The position numbers and the translations under genes were made by a program. From the NCBI GenBank assembly GCA_028673005.1, contig CM054117.1, positions 50,733,370 to 50,797,369 on the forward strand: a DNA stretch of 64,000 nt, in the 5' to 3' direction. The notes below the pieces were generated by a model, which saw only the letters and a program-made list of their open reading frames with translations, was not told where the DNA came from and ran no database searches. This DNA comes from Tanypteryx hageni (taxonomy: Eukaryota > Arthropoda > Insecta > Odonata > Petaluridae). Below, one piece after another: positions 36,870 to 47,727 of this stretch. The first letter of the stretch is position 1, and each line of letters starts with the position of its first letter.

Positions 36870-37972
36870 GTACAGACATCAAGCATCCTTCAATGAAGTA
36901 TGGACCAATGAGGTAGTACGTAGCACTCCGCACCAAACGTTCACAGTAAATCTGTGTTGAAATTTACTTTCAACTACATCGTGGGAATTCTCGTGAGCCC
37001 AAGTATGAGAATTTCTTGTATTGTTAATCCCATCGCGTGTGAAAAAGGCTTCGTCCGTGAAAAGGATGTTATCCAATGATTGATGATTATTTTGTAACCA
37101 GATACAAAACTACAAACGCTGTTCAGCATCATTCGGTAAAAGGTGTTGCACTCTTTGGAGATGGTATGGATACAAGCCATCATTATGCTGAATCCTCCAT
37201 ACTTGCGTACATGGAACCCCAGTTATCAAGGATATTATCATGATACTCGCGCGTGGACTTCGCTCCACTGCATTCAAAACTTCATATTCTCTTTGTAATT
37301 GCTGTTGCTCGTAAGTTGACTTAGGCAATGAACCTGTCTGTCTTAACGAACGATACGTATTTTGTACTGTAAGGCGATCTGGTAGACGGCGATTCGGATA
37401 TCGTCGCTGGTATTCTGCAACAACTGCAGAAGCATTGCCATCGCAAAAACCGTGCACAAATACCATGTCTGCGTATGTATTCTTCATTTGAGAAAACTGC
37501 CGGCATTGTTTGAAATGTTATGTAAAATAACTACTGTAATGCACCTATTTGCTTACACTGTGAATACACAGCAAAGACGAGAGTGAATGTGATAAGCCAT
37601 ACCTCGTACTTGACGCCGTGGTGACTACCGCAGGCCAGGAAGGAGTGAGTGAGATGGAGAGTCCGCTGTTTCGAAGCGCCGACCTACATTGCTGTATTTC
37701 TCTACGTATTGCCTTCGAGAATAAGTGCCGCTTCCGACCTGAAAGACCAAAGTTCCTATTTTATTTCTTCTCGTCAAAGATCCCTGCACATGGCAAATGC
37801 CTCAATAAGTTTACTGACTGACCCAATCTGTAAAAGCGAATGTACTTTAAAGACTTGCATATCTCGGTAACCGTTGAGAATCAGACCCATGTTGATATAG
37901 CATTTTTTACTCAGAATTATCCCTAGAATCCACTGGTGAAGTCTTGACTTTTCCTCCCGGAACACCCTGAAC
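36870..37972 (-). mobile_element. Tc1/mariner-like transposon, decayed
   Basis: Minus-strand transposase remains (36879-37506), with a plausible 5' terminus at the high-coordinate end: 'tcccggaacaccctg' at about 37958-37972, whose reverse complement CAGGGTGTTCCGGGA has the style of Tc1/mariner-like ends common in insects. The opposite terminus is missing, probably deleted at about 36870. Confidence 0.55.
36879..37506 (-). pseudogene. Tc1/mariner-superfamily transposase pseudogene
   Basis: Reading from 37487: an N-terminal helix-turn-helix region ('VVAEYQRRYPNRRLPDRLTV', then 'SLRQTGSL') of the kind found in arthropod transposases with a DUF4817-type domain. A linker follows with 'HNDGLYPYHLQRVQHL', a frameshift/stop near 37110, then the start of the catalytic domain ('DNILFTDEAFFTRDGINNTR', carrying the first catalytic Asp) and 'HRFTVNVWCGVL'. 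Sequence ends before the second and third acidic residues. Inactive. Confidence 0.7.
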
Positions 37973-37977
37973 ATATG

Positions 37978-38325
37978 TTACCTGTGACACAGCAATAGGA
38001 TTTTCAAAGAAATTTAAAACAATATTTCAATCTCAACTGTATAATGGTATATTTAAATAAATTTAACCGTAACGGTATTTACAGCAATATTTCAATCTAA
38101 ACTATTTTGTGTTTATTTATTTTGAAAACTTCGATTTAAAAATAGCTTTTCTATGTTACCTGTGGCACAACAATATGATTTGTAAAGAAATTTAAAATTC
38201 AATCTCAACTGTATAACGGTATATTTAAATAAATTTAAAGATAACGGTATTTACAGCAATATTTCATTCTAAACTCTATTTTGTTTGTTTATTAATTTTG
38301 AAAACGTCGCTATCTATGTTCACAA
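37978..38325. repeat. Two-copy tandem duplication of about 175 bp
   Basis: Units at about 37978-38153 and 38154-38325 share 'gttacctgtg', 'caatctcaactgtata', 'tatatttaaataaattta' and 'ttttgaaaac' in the same order. It adjoins the end of the Tc1/mariner-like relic. Confidence 0.85.
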
Positions 38326-38396
38326 AAATTGAAATTTAAAATAACATTTACAACAATATTTTAATCTAAACAGTATTTTGATTGTATATTACTTTG

Positions 38397-38398
<2 letters not shown>

Positions 38399-38464
<66 letters not shown>
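38399..38464. repeat. (TA)n microsatellite
   Basis: About 66 bp of pure alternating A/T. Confidence 0.95.
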
Positions 38465-38470
<6 letters not shown>

Positions 38471-39169
38471 GTAAATGATGCTTAGAAAAATTATTTATTT
38501 ATTTTTTTTTTATTGTAGTAAAGTCACATTTTCTTGAAAAGAAAGAAATGTTATTTAGGTCAGGATTATTTATGAGCATGAAGAATAATCTGGTAAGCAA
38601 GGGTAATAAAACGCGAACGATAAAGGGCTCTTGGATAATGTGGATTTAGCCTACTCATATTATTTGATGGAAATTAGAATTCCAGAGGAGTGAATTTATA
38701 AAATAAACGAAATTACCGTATTGCCCCGAATATAGCGCAGTTTTTTTTTTTTTTCCAAAAAATGAAATTTTAAAAGTAGCCCCCGCGTTATATTCAAGTA
38801 CTAGTGATTTTAAAAGATCGTAAAATCGTGTTTTGAAAAACTACCGTACATTCCGCACATCTGTTTACAAGATACAAGATACTTGTGACATTGTAGACAC
38901 ATTAGACGTACGTTATATTGAACTTGAAAAAAGCATCCGAGGTGAGAATAGATCGAGTTCAATCGGCTCGATAATCATTGCACTGAAACTACAAGTGCGT
39001 CCAGGTATTCTTTGTAACTACCTTAGCGAGTTTTTACCCATCTGTTATTTTAACAATGGGTTACAAAAAGGGTGTTAATCATGTTAAGAAAAAAGTTCTT
39101 CTTAATCCCAGGTTAACAGAGGAACTCGACGAAGTTATCACATGAATTTTAAAATAGTCGTAGTTAAAT
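38465..39169. other. Unannotated DNA, possible pogo-like terminus
   Basis: 'taccgtattgccccgaata' at about 38717 followed by a T-run resembles termini of pogo/Tigger-like elements; 'gcgttatattca' near 38788 is a partial inverted echo. The 81-codon frame at 38833-39078 is unrecognised. Weak. Confidence 0.3.
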
Positions 39170-41595
39170 CGGCCCTCCCTAAGGACTGCATAACCTTACA
39201 GAGGTGGGAGGGTTTGTGTACTCTTACGAACCAAAGAGCTATGCCGGCGGGAGATAATTCTCCTGGTAGGACCATCCAAGCCGGAAAGGTCTGAGGGGAA
39301 GAGTCAGACTAAGAAGCAGTCTTGGGGGTTTTACATCCCCCTGTGCAAGGGCAGCAGCTTGCACAGTACCTCTGTAGGTGGTGATCATGTGGATCTGAAC
39401 AGCTACAGATGGGTAATCACTCTGTGAAACTGCGATGAGGAAAGCAAGGGGAAACTACCTCATTATATTTCCCATGATAGGCTGAAAAGCTGAAAATACC
39501 TCTATGGATCTTTCTGGGGTAAAATATTCCGGAGGTAAAATAGTCCCCCAATCGGATCTCCGGGTGGGGACTACCCTAGGGGATGCACAGAGGAAATGTA
39601 AGATTAATAAGAAAGCAAGTAGTGAGAAATTAAAAATAGGTACATGGAATGTTAGGACTATGAATTCAGGGGGTAAACTAGAGAACCTAAAAAGGGAAAT
39701 GAGAAGGAATAATGTAAGCATAGTAGGTCTTAGTGAAGTCCGGTGGGAAGGAGAAGGCGAGATAAATTCAGACGAATTTAAGACTATTTACTCGGGAGGG
39801 GAGAAAAAGGAAAGGGGAGTGGGGATTATAATGAGAAAAGAGATAGCTGAAAGAATTAGTAAGGTAGTGACAGTTAATGACAGATTAATAGCCGTAAAAC
39901 TCCAGATGGAGCCAGTGGATATGCTTATAATTCAAGTGTATATGCCAACAACTAATGCTGGCGACGACGAAGTAGATGAAATATATGAACAGATTATGGA
40001 GATATTGGAGGATGAGGGAAATGGAAGGATCACCACCATAGTAATGGGAGATTGGAACAGTGTAGTCGGAGAGGGACAGGAAGATAACATAGTGGGAAAA
40101 TATGGAATAGGGAAGAGAAATGAAAGAGGGGATAAACTTGTGGAATTCTGCCATAGAAATAGATTAATTGTAACTAACACATGGTTTAAGCATCACCAGC
40201 GAAGACTTTACACATGGAGAAGCCCAGGAGACCAGAGACGATACCAGATAGATTACATACTAGTCAATGAAAGATTTAGAAATAGCGTTAAAAATGTGAA
40301 AACACTACCAGGGGCAGATATCGATTCTGACCACAACCTATTGGTGGCAAATATACAATGTAGACTGAAGAGCGTTAGGAGAAACATAAGAGTTAACAAG
40401 AAATGGAACTTAGAGGAACTCCTTAAAAACAAGGAGGCTATCATGACTGAGCTGGAGGAAAGGTTGGGGGAGAGAGCTGAAGAAAATAGGAAGAATGTAG
40501 ATGAGGAGTGGAGATACATCCATAGCAACATTAAAGAGGTAATGGAAAAGAAGGTAGGAAAGATAACGGGTGAAAGAAACAAAAAACCCTGGATCACAGC
40601 AGCTATGCTGCAAAAAATGGAAGAGCGGAGAAAGTGGAAGAACATAAACACTGAAGAAGGCCAAAGAAAGTACAAGGAGTTAAATAATGCTTTAAGAAGG
40701 GAAACAGATAAAGCAAGAGAGCAATGGATAAATGAAAAATGCGAGGAGATTGTCGAATGTGAAAGAATTTGTAGAACAGACCTCATGTATAGCAAAGCAA
40801 GGGAACTATTCAAGAAAAAAGCAAGAAAGATAGGACGTAAAGGAATCATGAACAAAAGTGGTAAAATAGTATCGGAGCCAGACAATGTAAAGAATGTCTG
40901 GAAAGAATACATTGAGGTTCTGTATGACAAAGAAGGAAAGCCAAGAAATATTGAATTAAATGAAGAAGAGGATGTGGAAGAAGATCAGCTAGGACCAAGT
41001 ATTCTCGAGTCTGAAGTTAAAAAAGCAATTGATGACATGAAAAGAAGGAAGGCTGTTGGGAGTGATGATATACCCGTGGACGTTCTCAAGGTTTTAGGGT
41101 CTAAAGCAGTTAAGCAACTCACAAAATTTTTTAACCAAGTATATGATACTGGCATATGGCCTGAAGATTTTTTAGATGTTGTGATGGTACCACTGGAGAA
41201 AAAGAACAATGCAAAATGTTGTAAGGATTACAGAACTATTAGTTTAATTTCTCATACAGCTAAAGTTCTAACCAGAATAATAACCAAAAGAATTGAATGT
41301 AAAATAGAAAAGGAGCTGCAAGATAATCAGTTTGGTTTTAGAAGAGGAAGGGGGACTAGAGATGCTATAGGATGTATGAGGATGATGACAGAAAGAGCGC
41401 TAGAAGTCAATAAAGGTATGTATTTTTGTTTTGTAGATTGGGAGAAAGCTTTTGACCGAGTGAAATGGGATAAAATGCTGGGTATTTTAAACAAAATAGG
41501 AATAGATTGGAAAGATAAAAGACTGCTTAAAAACCTTTACTTTGATCAAAAGATTAGAGTCAGGGTTGAAGGAGATGTACAGATAAGAGCGTCGA
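39170..41595 (+). mobile_element. RTE-type LINE copy R2, 5'-complete, 3'-truncated
   Basis: Begins with a GC-richer leader (39170-39500) that contains 'ccatccaagccggaaaggtc' and ends with 'gggaaactacctcatta'. The latter block is also present, inverted, in R3 near 54100. An open 699-codon frame follows with the endonuclease and the front half of the RT. Similarity to the RTE family ends at about 41592, before the YADD box and the 3' tail. Loss of the 3' end is the opposite of normal LINE truncation and points to a later deletion or rearrangement. Confidence 0.85.
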
Positions 41596-41603
41596 AATAT
41601 TGA
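39504..41603 (+). CDS. RTE LINE endonuclease/reverse transcriptase (C-terminally truncated)
   Basis: A polyprotein that nicks DNA and copies its RNA at the nick. An apurinic-type endonuclease lies at residues 45-280: 'IGTWNVRTM' at 45-53, 'LSEVRW' with catalytic Glu78, 'MGDWNSV' with Asp183 and Asn185, 'IDYILV' at 249-254, and the SDH box at 275-277. All key residues are intact. A Lys/Glu-rich linker follows. The RT starts near 500 ('LGPSILESEVKKAI'), then 'KDYRTISLISHTAKVL' (574-589), 'NQFGFRRGRGTRDAI' (608-622) and motif A 'VDWEKAFD' with Asp645. The frame ends at residue 699 before motifs B and C, with a short non-homologous tail ('ASKY'), so the RT cannot work. Database proteins of this type are often mislabelled craniofacial development protein 2. 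The upstream limit of the native start is uncertain. Confidence 0.85.
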   Translation: MDLSGVKYSGGKIVPQSDLRVGTTLGDAQRKCKINKKASSEKLKIGTWNVRTMNSGGKLENLKREMRRNNVSIVGLSEVRWEGEGEINSDEFKTIYSGGEKKERGVGIIMRKEIAERISKVVTVNDRLIAVKLQMEPVDMLIIQVYMPTTNAGDDEVDEIYEQIMEILEDEGNGRITTIVMGDWNSVVGEGQEDNIVGKYGIGKRNERGDKLVEFCHRNRLIVTNTWFKHHQRRLYTWRSPGDQRRYQIDYILVNERFRNSVKNVKTLPGADIDSDHNLLVANIQCRLKSVRRNIRVNKKWNLEELLKNKEAIMTELEERLGERAEENRKNVDEEWRYIHSNIKEVMEKKVGKITGERNKKPWITAAMLQKMEERRKWKNINTEEGQRKYKELNNALRRETDKAREQWINEKCEEIVECERICRTDLMYSKARELFKKKARKIGRKGIMNKSGKIVSEPDNVKNVWKEYIEVLYDKEGKPRNIELNEEEDVEEDQLGPSILESEVKKAIDDMKRRKAVGSDDIPVDVLKVLGSKAVKQLTKFFNQVYDTGIWPEDFLDVVMVPLEKKNNAKCCKDYRTISLISHTAKVLTRIITKRIECKIEKELQDNQFGFRRGRGTRDAIGCMRMMTERALEVNKGMYFCFVDWEKAFDRVKWDKMLGILNKIGIDWKDKRLLKNLYFDQKIRVRVEGDVQIRASKY

Positions 41604-42600
41604 AGCTCCTTTAATACCACACTTGTCACGGACGGGTGATTTATTATTTCGAGTTCCAGTAAAAGATAAGGGTTATTTCGCTGGTGACGTGCTTACTTGA
41701 CCTAAAGTATAGTAGTTCAAATCCAGCCGAGGGCATAAAAAACTCATGGCCAGTGTGTCATCAATAATACCTCCTCCATTTTGTCATTTTCGGATGTCAG
41801 CTAGAAGGCAGCGATCGCCCGCCGAAAAGAAACGTCGCCTATAAAGGACAAGGGCAACTCGGTTAACAAGTGATTCATCCGAGAAAAAAAAATTAAACTT
41901 TTTGCCTCCCCTTTGATCCCCATACTTCCCGGAACAATGCGAGTGTCAGAAACACTTGTTCTCGGATTCCATTCGCATTGACCCTCATAAAAACCGTTCG
42001 TCTAAGCGGATTTGAATTTATATGTAGCCGTTAAAAGTTTCGTGCATAGAGTACGAAAAATACTTCCCTACCGGAAATCACATGAAGGCGATCGAGCTTT
42101 TCTCAGACTCCATAAAACAGGGAAGCTCACGAGAACCCACGTGCATTTCAGCGGTTCCATTTAAAAGCCTTATTTCCGAAGCCAGTTTCCCTCGGGGGGT
42201 GGGGAGTTAGACGTCCGTTCCGATTCCGTAACTTAAAATTAACCGTGTTGCTGGAGGAGTTATGCAAATTATACGTTCGTCTCTCTCTCGTTTCCTGAAG
42301 GGATCCCTTTTTCGCTCTGACTCTTTCGCCCCCCCCCCCCTCCCGCCAACGTTGCTTTTCTTCTTGTTCTCGAGTATTCTCAACTTTTTTTTTATTTAAT
42401 GCCAAGTCTTCCGAAATCTAGTTGAACACTCGAGGATATTTTATGTTGAATGAGAAATGTCGCACGTTTCATTTGGCTTGAATTTTTCGTAATTTTAGTT
42501 GTTGTTCGCCCGACCTTTCCTCGCGAGCAGGAAATACCTTAACTGTTCATTATGACAGAAATGATAAGCCTTGCTCGTCAGTTAAATTTTGAAGTAATTA
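41604..42600. other. Unannotated DNA
   Basis: No gene recognised. Contains a run of about 13 C at 42329-42341 and a purine/pyrimidine patch. Confidence 0.5.
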
Positions 42601-42614
42601 CGGGATATAAAATA

Positions 42615-42690
42615 TTAGTGTAATTTCCCGTCAAAAATTACGGGTATGCATGAATTAGGTATTAAATTTATAGATGGATAGATTGGTAAT
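42615..42690 (-). mobile_element. Helitron-like 3' terminus H6 (minus)
   Basis: Minus strand: hairpin CCCGTAATTTTTGACGGG (42627-42644), spacer AAATTACA, CTAA (a CTRR variant) at 42618-42615, then T. The following 'gcatgaattaggtattaaat' matches the subterminal block of H2 and H3. Confidence 0.6.
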
Positions 42691-42737
42691 GGTGGAAACT
42701 ACTGCGAAATTTATGTTAAATGAGAAATCTAACTCCT

Positions 42738-42975
42738 TAACCGTGACAAACCTTTCAGCAACGGTGCGATTTTCGGGTCCCTGGCGCAGATTAATCTCTC
42801 GCAAACCCGGCTTCTTTTTTTTACTCTTTTCCCATCTTTAGGATTAGTGCTTGTGCGATTGAGTGCGTGAATGTGTGAATGACTTCAGGTCCCTGGCGTG
42901 GAGTAACACCCCATAAACCTGTAAGTTTGTATTTTTCATTTTCTTTGACTTTTCACCACATTTTTCCCCCTTTTT
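42738..42975. repeat. Dispersed repeat Y, copy 2, left part
   Basis: Matches 3558-3760: 'gcgattttcgggtccctggc', 'gcagattaat', 'tctcgcaaac'. It is interrupted at 42976 by X copy 4 and resumes at about 43610. Confidence 0.6.
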
Positions 42976-43609
42976 ACTTTCTCCATATACGAAGTATAGA
43001 GAAAGTAGTTTTCATGAAAAAAATCGAACTCGAGATTTCAACGGAAATACATATTTTAAGGTCCCCTGAGCACTTTTTGACTATTTTCTCGATGATGTCT
43101 CTGTGTCTGTCTATCTGTCGGTCTGTATGTGATAGATTTTTGTGGGCGCTCTAAGTCAAAAACTATTAATCGGGTCAACGCAAAATTTTATATTTACCAT
43201 TTTTATAAAAGTCACAAGAACTAATTATTTTTTGGTAAAAATCAATCAATCGAAAATGGGTGTTTACTCTTGTCACTTATCCGTTATTTTTAAATATTTG
43301 CTTTAATATTTGATGTATGTAAAACTGCACTGGAATAAAAGTCGTAGGAAATTTAATTTTCCACAACCTATGTTTGAAACTTTCTCCCATATAATGCATT
43401 GTTTAAGAGATATCTTATATTTTTAGCTGCCACCACCACGCCACCTGCCGAAGACTATTGTTAACAATTGACGCATAGTTACGTCTTAGTAACGCTCCTT
43501 TTTCTTTTCTTAATTGTCAACCGGAAGTAAATATTGACAACGATCCCAGAGCTAACAACATGTAATTTGCCATATAAATATGGAGAAAGTCATGTGTTGC
43601 CCACATCAG
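42976..43609 (+). mobile_element. Repeat family X, copy 4 (most complete)
   Basis: 634 bp. It starts 'actttctccatatacgaag' and closes with 'atatggagaaagtcatgtg' and 'ccacatcag', so the outer 13 bp (ACTTTCTCCATAT / ATATGGAGAAAGT) are inverted repeats, the right one about 20 bp inside the apparent end. The first 31 bp also fold on themselves (ACTTTCTC with GAGAAAGT, TATAC with GTATA). The insertion splits repeat Y, whose intact copy lies at 3558-3843. There is no coding capacity, so it would depend on an unknown autonomous partner. T-rich flanks on both sides hide the target duplication. Confidence 0.8.
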
Positions 43610-43690
43610 TTTTTATTTACTGTGTCTCTAATTTTTAAACTTTGTGGTTAAGTAGTTAGATTTCCATTTAAAAAAGTTATTAAATTTATA
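43610..43690. repeat. Dispersed repeat Y, copy 2, right part
   Basis: 'gtgtctctaatttttaaact' and 'gtggttaagtagttagattt' match 3801-3846 of copy 1, continuing repeat Y after the X insertion. Confidence 0.5.
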
Positions 43691-43777
43691 TTGGAACACC
43701 TTCCATTCTCCCTCCCATCCTGTCTCCTTCCCTCACTCTCCTCTAAAATATATTGCTCTTTTACTCTTATATACGCA

Positions 43778-43806
43778 CTAGTGCAAAAGTCCGTCTTTAG
43801 GACGGG
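43778..43806 (-). mobile_element. Helitron-like 3' terminus H7 (minus)
   Basis: Minus strand: hairpin CCGTCCTAAAGACGG (43791-43805), spacer ACTTTTGCA, then CTAG (43781-43778). The interior to higher coordinates is not clearly related to H1-H4, so this may be another subfamily. Confidence 0.5.
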
Positions 43807-44689
43807 AAAGAATATATGACTTGTTATTAAAATTAATTTCCCTTACTTATTATTCTTTGAAATAATTTCTTCATATCTTCCGAATATATGATTTATTTCC
43901 TCTTTCTGAGCTTAAACTTTTCTTGTTTCATCGCCTTCTGCTGTTGGCTGCGTCGATTCTGTTTTGGCTTCTACTTATATTTATTTCTTCTTTAATTTCT
44001 TAGTTTCTTTTTTGGCACATGATTTCGTTTGCTCTCTCTCTCTCTCTCGCACTTTTCCTTTCTTCATTGTTCTGCATTGATCTTCCTCTTTCTCTATTTC
44101 TTCTACTTCGTCCTTTTTCCTCTTCCGTTTATTGGTCTGCTGTTCGTCTCATATTCTCTCTAAAATTACTCCATGATGTTGTTGTTCTCTATCTTCAGTG
44201 TTGTGGTTCTGATGAAATAATTATTGATTTCTTCCATTCGATCAAGGAACGAGATATTGTTTCCCTAAAAATAGTTATGTCTGAAGAACTTAATCTCATA
44301 CCTATATATATAATAGGCATTGTTGGTTGGTGATCATTTACTGCAGCACCATTTATAAGGCGTAAAGATATATGAACGAACACACGACCGCTAATATTTT
44401 AGTTATCTTTTTACTTTGTTTACCTTGACGACGAAAGAACTCGGTAAGTAGCTTTTTTTTAATTCACACTATTTAGGATACTTTGATAGAAGGTGATTAT
44501 AGATATTGTGCATTACATTAAAAAACGTAAATAGTGATGAATATGACGTTTGTTAATTAATGAATCTTCAACAAGCATTTACTCTATGGCGTAGTTATTC
44601 ACGATATCGTCATTTTTATGCATATACAGTTAACAAGAAAATACCGCCATATCTTAATTTAAAGTTTTATTTTCTGCTTTAGATACATC

Positions 44690-45101
44690 AATAAAAATAC
44701 AAACATGAGCTCCAATCAGGATGCACTAAAATAATATATGGAAAACACTGAATGTCTATAATAATAGACAATGTTGGTTGGCAATCATTCAAATCGTTCA
44801 TATCTCAAAAACGGTCAAATAAAACGGTTATAAATTTTCCAGGAATGCTTGATTCGCAAACTAAAAGTGATCGACAAAAAATATTTGGAAAAACGACCCG
44901 GGTTCGACTCCGGGAGATTATTTCCATTTTTCGTGGGGTAACACGTAAAAATGGAATTTTAGACGTGCAGGCTTTTGATCTATTGGAAACTACAAAAACT
45001 AACCATCGATCATCCGATTTCAAATTTTTTAAAAAATTAAAAGTGATTTTTTTCGTTTTTTATTAATTTGAACCCGTCATTTTTGACGGACAACGTATTA
45101 G
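44690..45101 (+). mobile_element. Helitron-like non-autonomous element H4
   Basis: Shares with H3 and H2 the order 'ccaggaatgcttg', 'gacccgggttcgactcc', 'ggtaacacgtaaaaat' and 'caggcttttgatc', and ends with the hairpin CCGTCATTTTTGACGG (45074-45089), a spacer and TTAG before T. TTAG is one change from CTAG. The 104-codon frame at 44752-45066 is coincidental, because the homologous copies do not keep it open. The 5' boundary is uncertain. Confidence 0.55.
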
Positions 45102-45539
45102 TATTTTTAATAATAAAAACAAGCATAATATACCAATGAATCGAAAAATTATAACAGAGTAAATTTCCCTCTAAGCAGTTAAACACATAAATTGGATATT
45201 AGAATAATCACAACAAAAAGTCCAAACCAGGACTAATGCAGGCTGGTTTCCCGAAGTTGACGCCCGAATCGATTACTTATATTGACAGGAATGTTTCCGT
45301 ATGTGTTAGTCATTCCAAGGAATTATCATACCATAAGTACCATTTGTAATTCATAGTTTATCAATGATAGAGAAAAATTGAATAACAAATTAATGGACCA
45401 TTATCACGTATAAAATACTAAAAGCAATGCCATAATCTCTTTCCGAAATTATATTTTGCATGTATTTCTTTAAATAAACGAATTCAATAAATGTTACCGT
45501 TTATACGCTAATATGTATGAATCAACTGTCCATTGCGAA

Positions 45540-45700
45540 AAGGTAGTCGAGTGGAAAAGAAAATAACCCATTTGTTCACTCGTCTATGCTCTACCCGAGT
45601 TCGGTAATAATCGTCTCCAAGGCAACAATCCAATAAAATGCGATTTAAAACGCTATGATTTAGTAGAAATTCAAGAAAATACGAGCAATTTTCTAAATTA
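45540..45700 (-). mobile_element. Helitron-like fragment (minus)
   Basis: 'cggtaataatcgtctccaag' followed by 'gcaacaat' and a 'gcgatttaaaacgct' block parallels the 'gacatggtcggcaaggcaa' region of H1 and H2 in the same orientation. Neither terminus is visible. Confidence 0.4.
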
Positions 45701-46159
45701 TTTGATAATAATTACATTTTACATTCCTTTTCCCTTAGAACAGTGCTAACCTCGCTCCGATATCACTATTTTAAGATATTTTAAAGTATTAAAGAAAGCA
45801 TCCCTGCAGGATGGATTTGAGACTTCCTATGTAAAACAAATAGGAAAATAGTTCCTGGAATCGAACTCGGGGCTTCAATCTTCGTCAAATAAAATATAGC
45901 CCGGAGGTGGGCCGTGGCAGCACGAGCCTCATACCAAGTTTCATGAAAATCGGTCCATTGATGCAATAGTTGTTAGTATGGGACATACATACACACACAC
46001 AGACAGGACCATTTCATAATACTGTTTCCATTGGAAACCAGCCTTAAGTTAATATGTCTAATCCCGAAGCGTTTCTTCTCTCCGTTTGAATAAAATAGGA
46101 AGAACTGAAACGTAGCATGCGATCCTTTTTTCTTTGCCAATTTAAAATTATTTATAATC

Positions 46160-46623
46160 ATCATATATACTCCAGACCTAAACCAAAGAACACCTAAAAG
46201 AATAAAAATTTGTTTTCCTGCTGTTTATTTTCAAACGCGCCTCGAATCTGTCCACAGATGTCTTTTTAACGCCAAAATTTCAGATTTTTTAAAGGAAAAA
46301 TCGTTGGCCTCATGGCAATAACATGTTTCGCGAAACTTTATAATCCTAATGGGACTGAAATTGATTATTACACTTATCTACAATTTTATCATAAAATTTA
46401 TAGAAATAAATAACCAGGTAACTAAGTAATCCTTATGGGAATGGGATTGATTGATTACCTATACTTATTTACAGTTTTATTATTTAATTCCAATTAATAA
46501 CCAAGTTATCAAATGATTTGTGATTGAAAATATTTGAAATTGTAATTACGTTGTTATTGATTGATTAAAGGCATTCTTTCATTTAGGAGAACTTCCAACC
46601 CGTTTTTAACGGGCTACTTAGCT
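46160..46623 (+). mobile_element. Helitron-like element H5, 3' portion
   Basis: Contains 'ttcgcgaaactttataatcc' and 'taatgggactgaaattgat', related to 'ttcgcgaaattgcgtaattc' of H3. Ends in a perfect hairpin CCCGTTTTTAACGGG (46597-46611), 8-nt spacer and CTAG (46620-46623) before T. An internal duplication of about 90 bp (46340-46430 and 46428-46515) replaces the purine tract found in H3. Confidence 0.65.
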
Positions 46624-47670
46624 AGTTATTTAACAAGATAGTATGTCATGTCACGTGAACCTTGTCAATATTCTCAGGATGATTGACAAAATTTTAAAGT
46701 TAACGTTTGATAGAATCAGTATAGTGCCGTGCGTCGAATCGCGACCTCTTTCTGTCAATGGTCAGGCGCGAGAATTTCGGTCAGGCGCCGAGTTGGAGTC
46801 GATCGCTAACCAAAGACGAGTTGTCGCATTAATACCTGGATGGCGCAGCTACGCTCTGTATTGATTGGCCTCTTCTTCCGAGCCTTCAAAGAAGTCCGAG
46901 TTCTGAGTCTTTAACTTGTAGATAGTTTTAAAGACTCGAATCGTTTTTTTGCAGCAAATATATTCGATTTGACTTCTGATGACGTTTTCTGTCATTGCGT
47001 GCCTAAGTCCGTAAATAGGGTCCCGTATAAATCTTGCGTAAGTTTTTCGGAAAATAGAAAATTGAAGTTGAATCAACGTAATGATAGAAAAAGACGTTGA
47101 TAAATAAATTTACATGCAGTAGAAATAGAATTTTACACGCCTCTCAGCATTCGCGGCTTTGATTATTCGTTATGGGCTCCAGGTCAAACAGGCAACATTT
47201 GCGGCATATAAACTATACTATTCTCAAGTTTAACCATATAATGCGTAAGCAGTTTTCAGTGAGGTTGTTTTATATTTAACGGTATTCGTGTGCGTGTGTA
47301 TATTCCTGTCTCTTATGTTCCTTACGAGAAAATTACCACATTTTAGGCGAGCTTTATCTTTTAATTTTTTAAACATATCCATTTTCGAATAAGAACTTTA
47401 TTAATTTTATTCCATATATCACTTGAACGTATGGTTAAGAAAGCCGTCATGGAACTTTCCTCAGCAGTATATGATTCTGGCACAAGGGTTATTTTGTTCA
47501 CATATTTTAGCGTAGTGGATATGTATCTGAGTTTTGCATTGCAATATCAATCATATATCGTCAGTTCATCAAGGCAGTTTCACGCCAAGATTCCATAGAT
47601 TTTAGTCCATTCTTTCGTCATTCCATATTAATATACTACTTAACAGCCTCATTTAATTTTTATTAATATA
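46624..47670. other. Unannotated DNA
   Basis: Nothing recognised; 73-75 codon frames near 46643-47076 have no motifs. Confidence 0.5.
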
Positions 47671-47727
47671 GGAGGGTTGAATGAAATGTAGTGGCAACAT
47701 GTGTGGCATATCAAGACAAGTTTTATT

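Noticed and set aside
39455..41209. Long Phe/Ser/Leu frames antisense to the RTE polyprotein (up to 225 codons)
   Set aside because: Mirror images of the Lys/Glu-rich RTE frame in R2; similar antisense frames occur over R1 and R3.
44890..44915. Possible tRNA gene suggested by 'cccgggttcgactccggg'
   Set aside because: No acceptor, D or anticodon arms around it, and the T arm itself pairs wrongly; only a B-box-like word.
44752..45066. 104-codon frame starting 'MSIIIDNVGWQSF'
   Set aside because: Covers a Helitron-like repeat whose homologues at 59815 and 34367 do not keep the frame.
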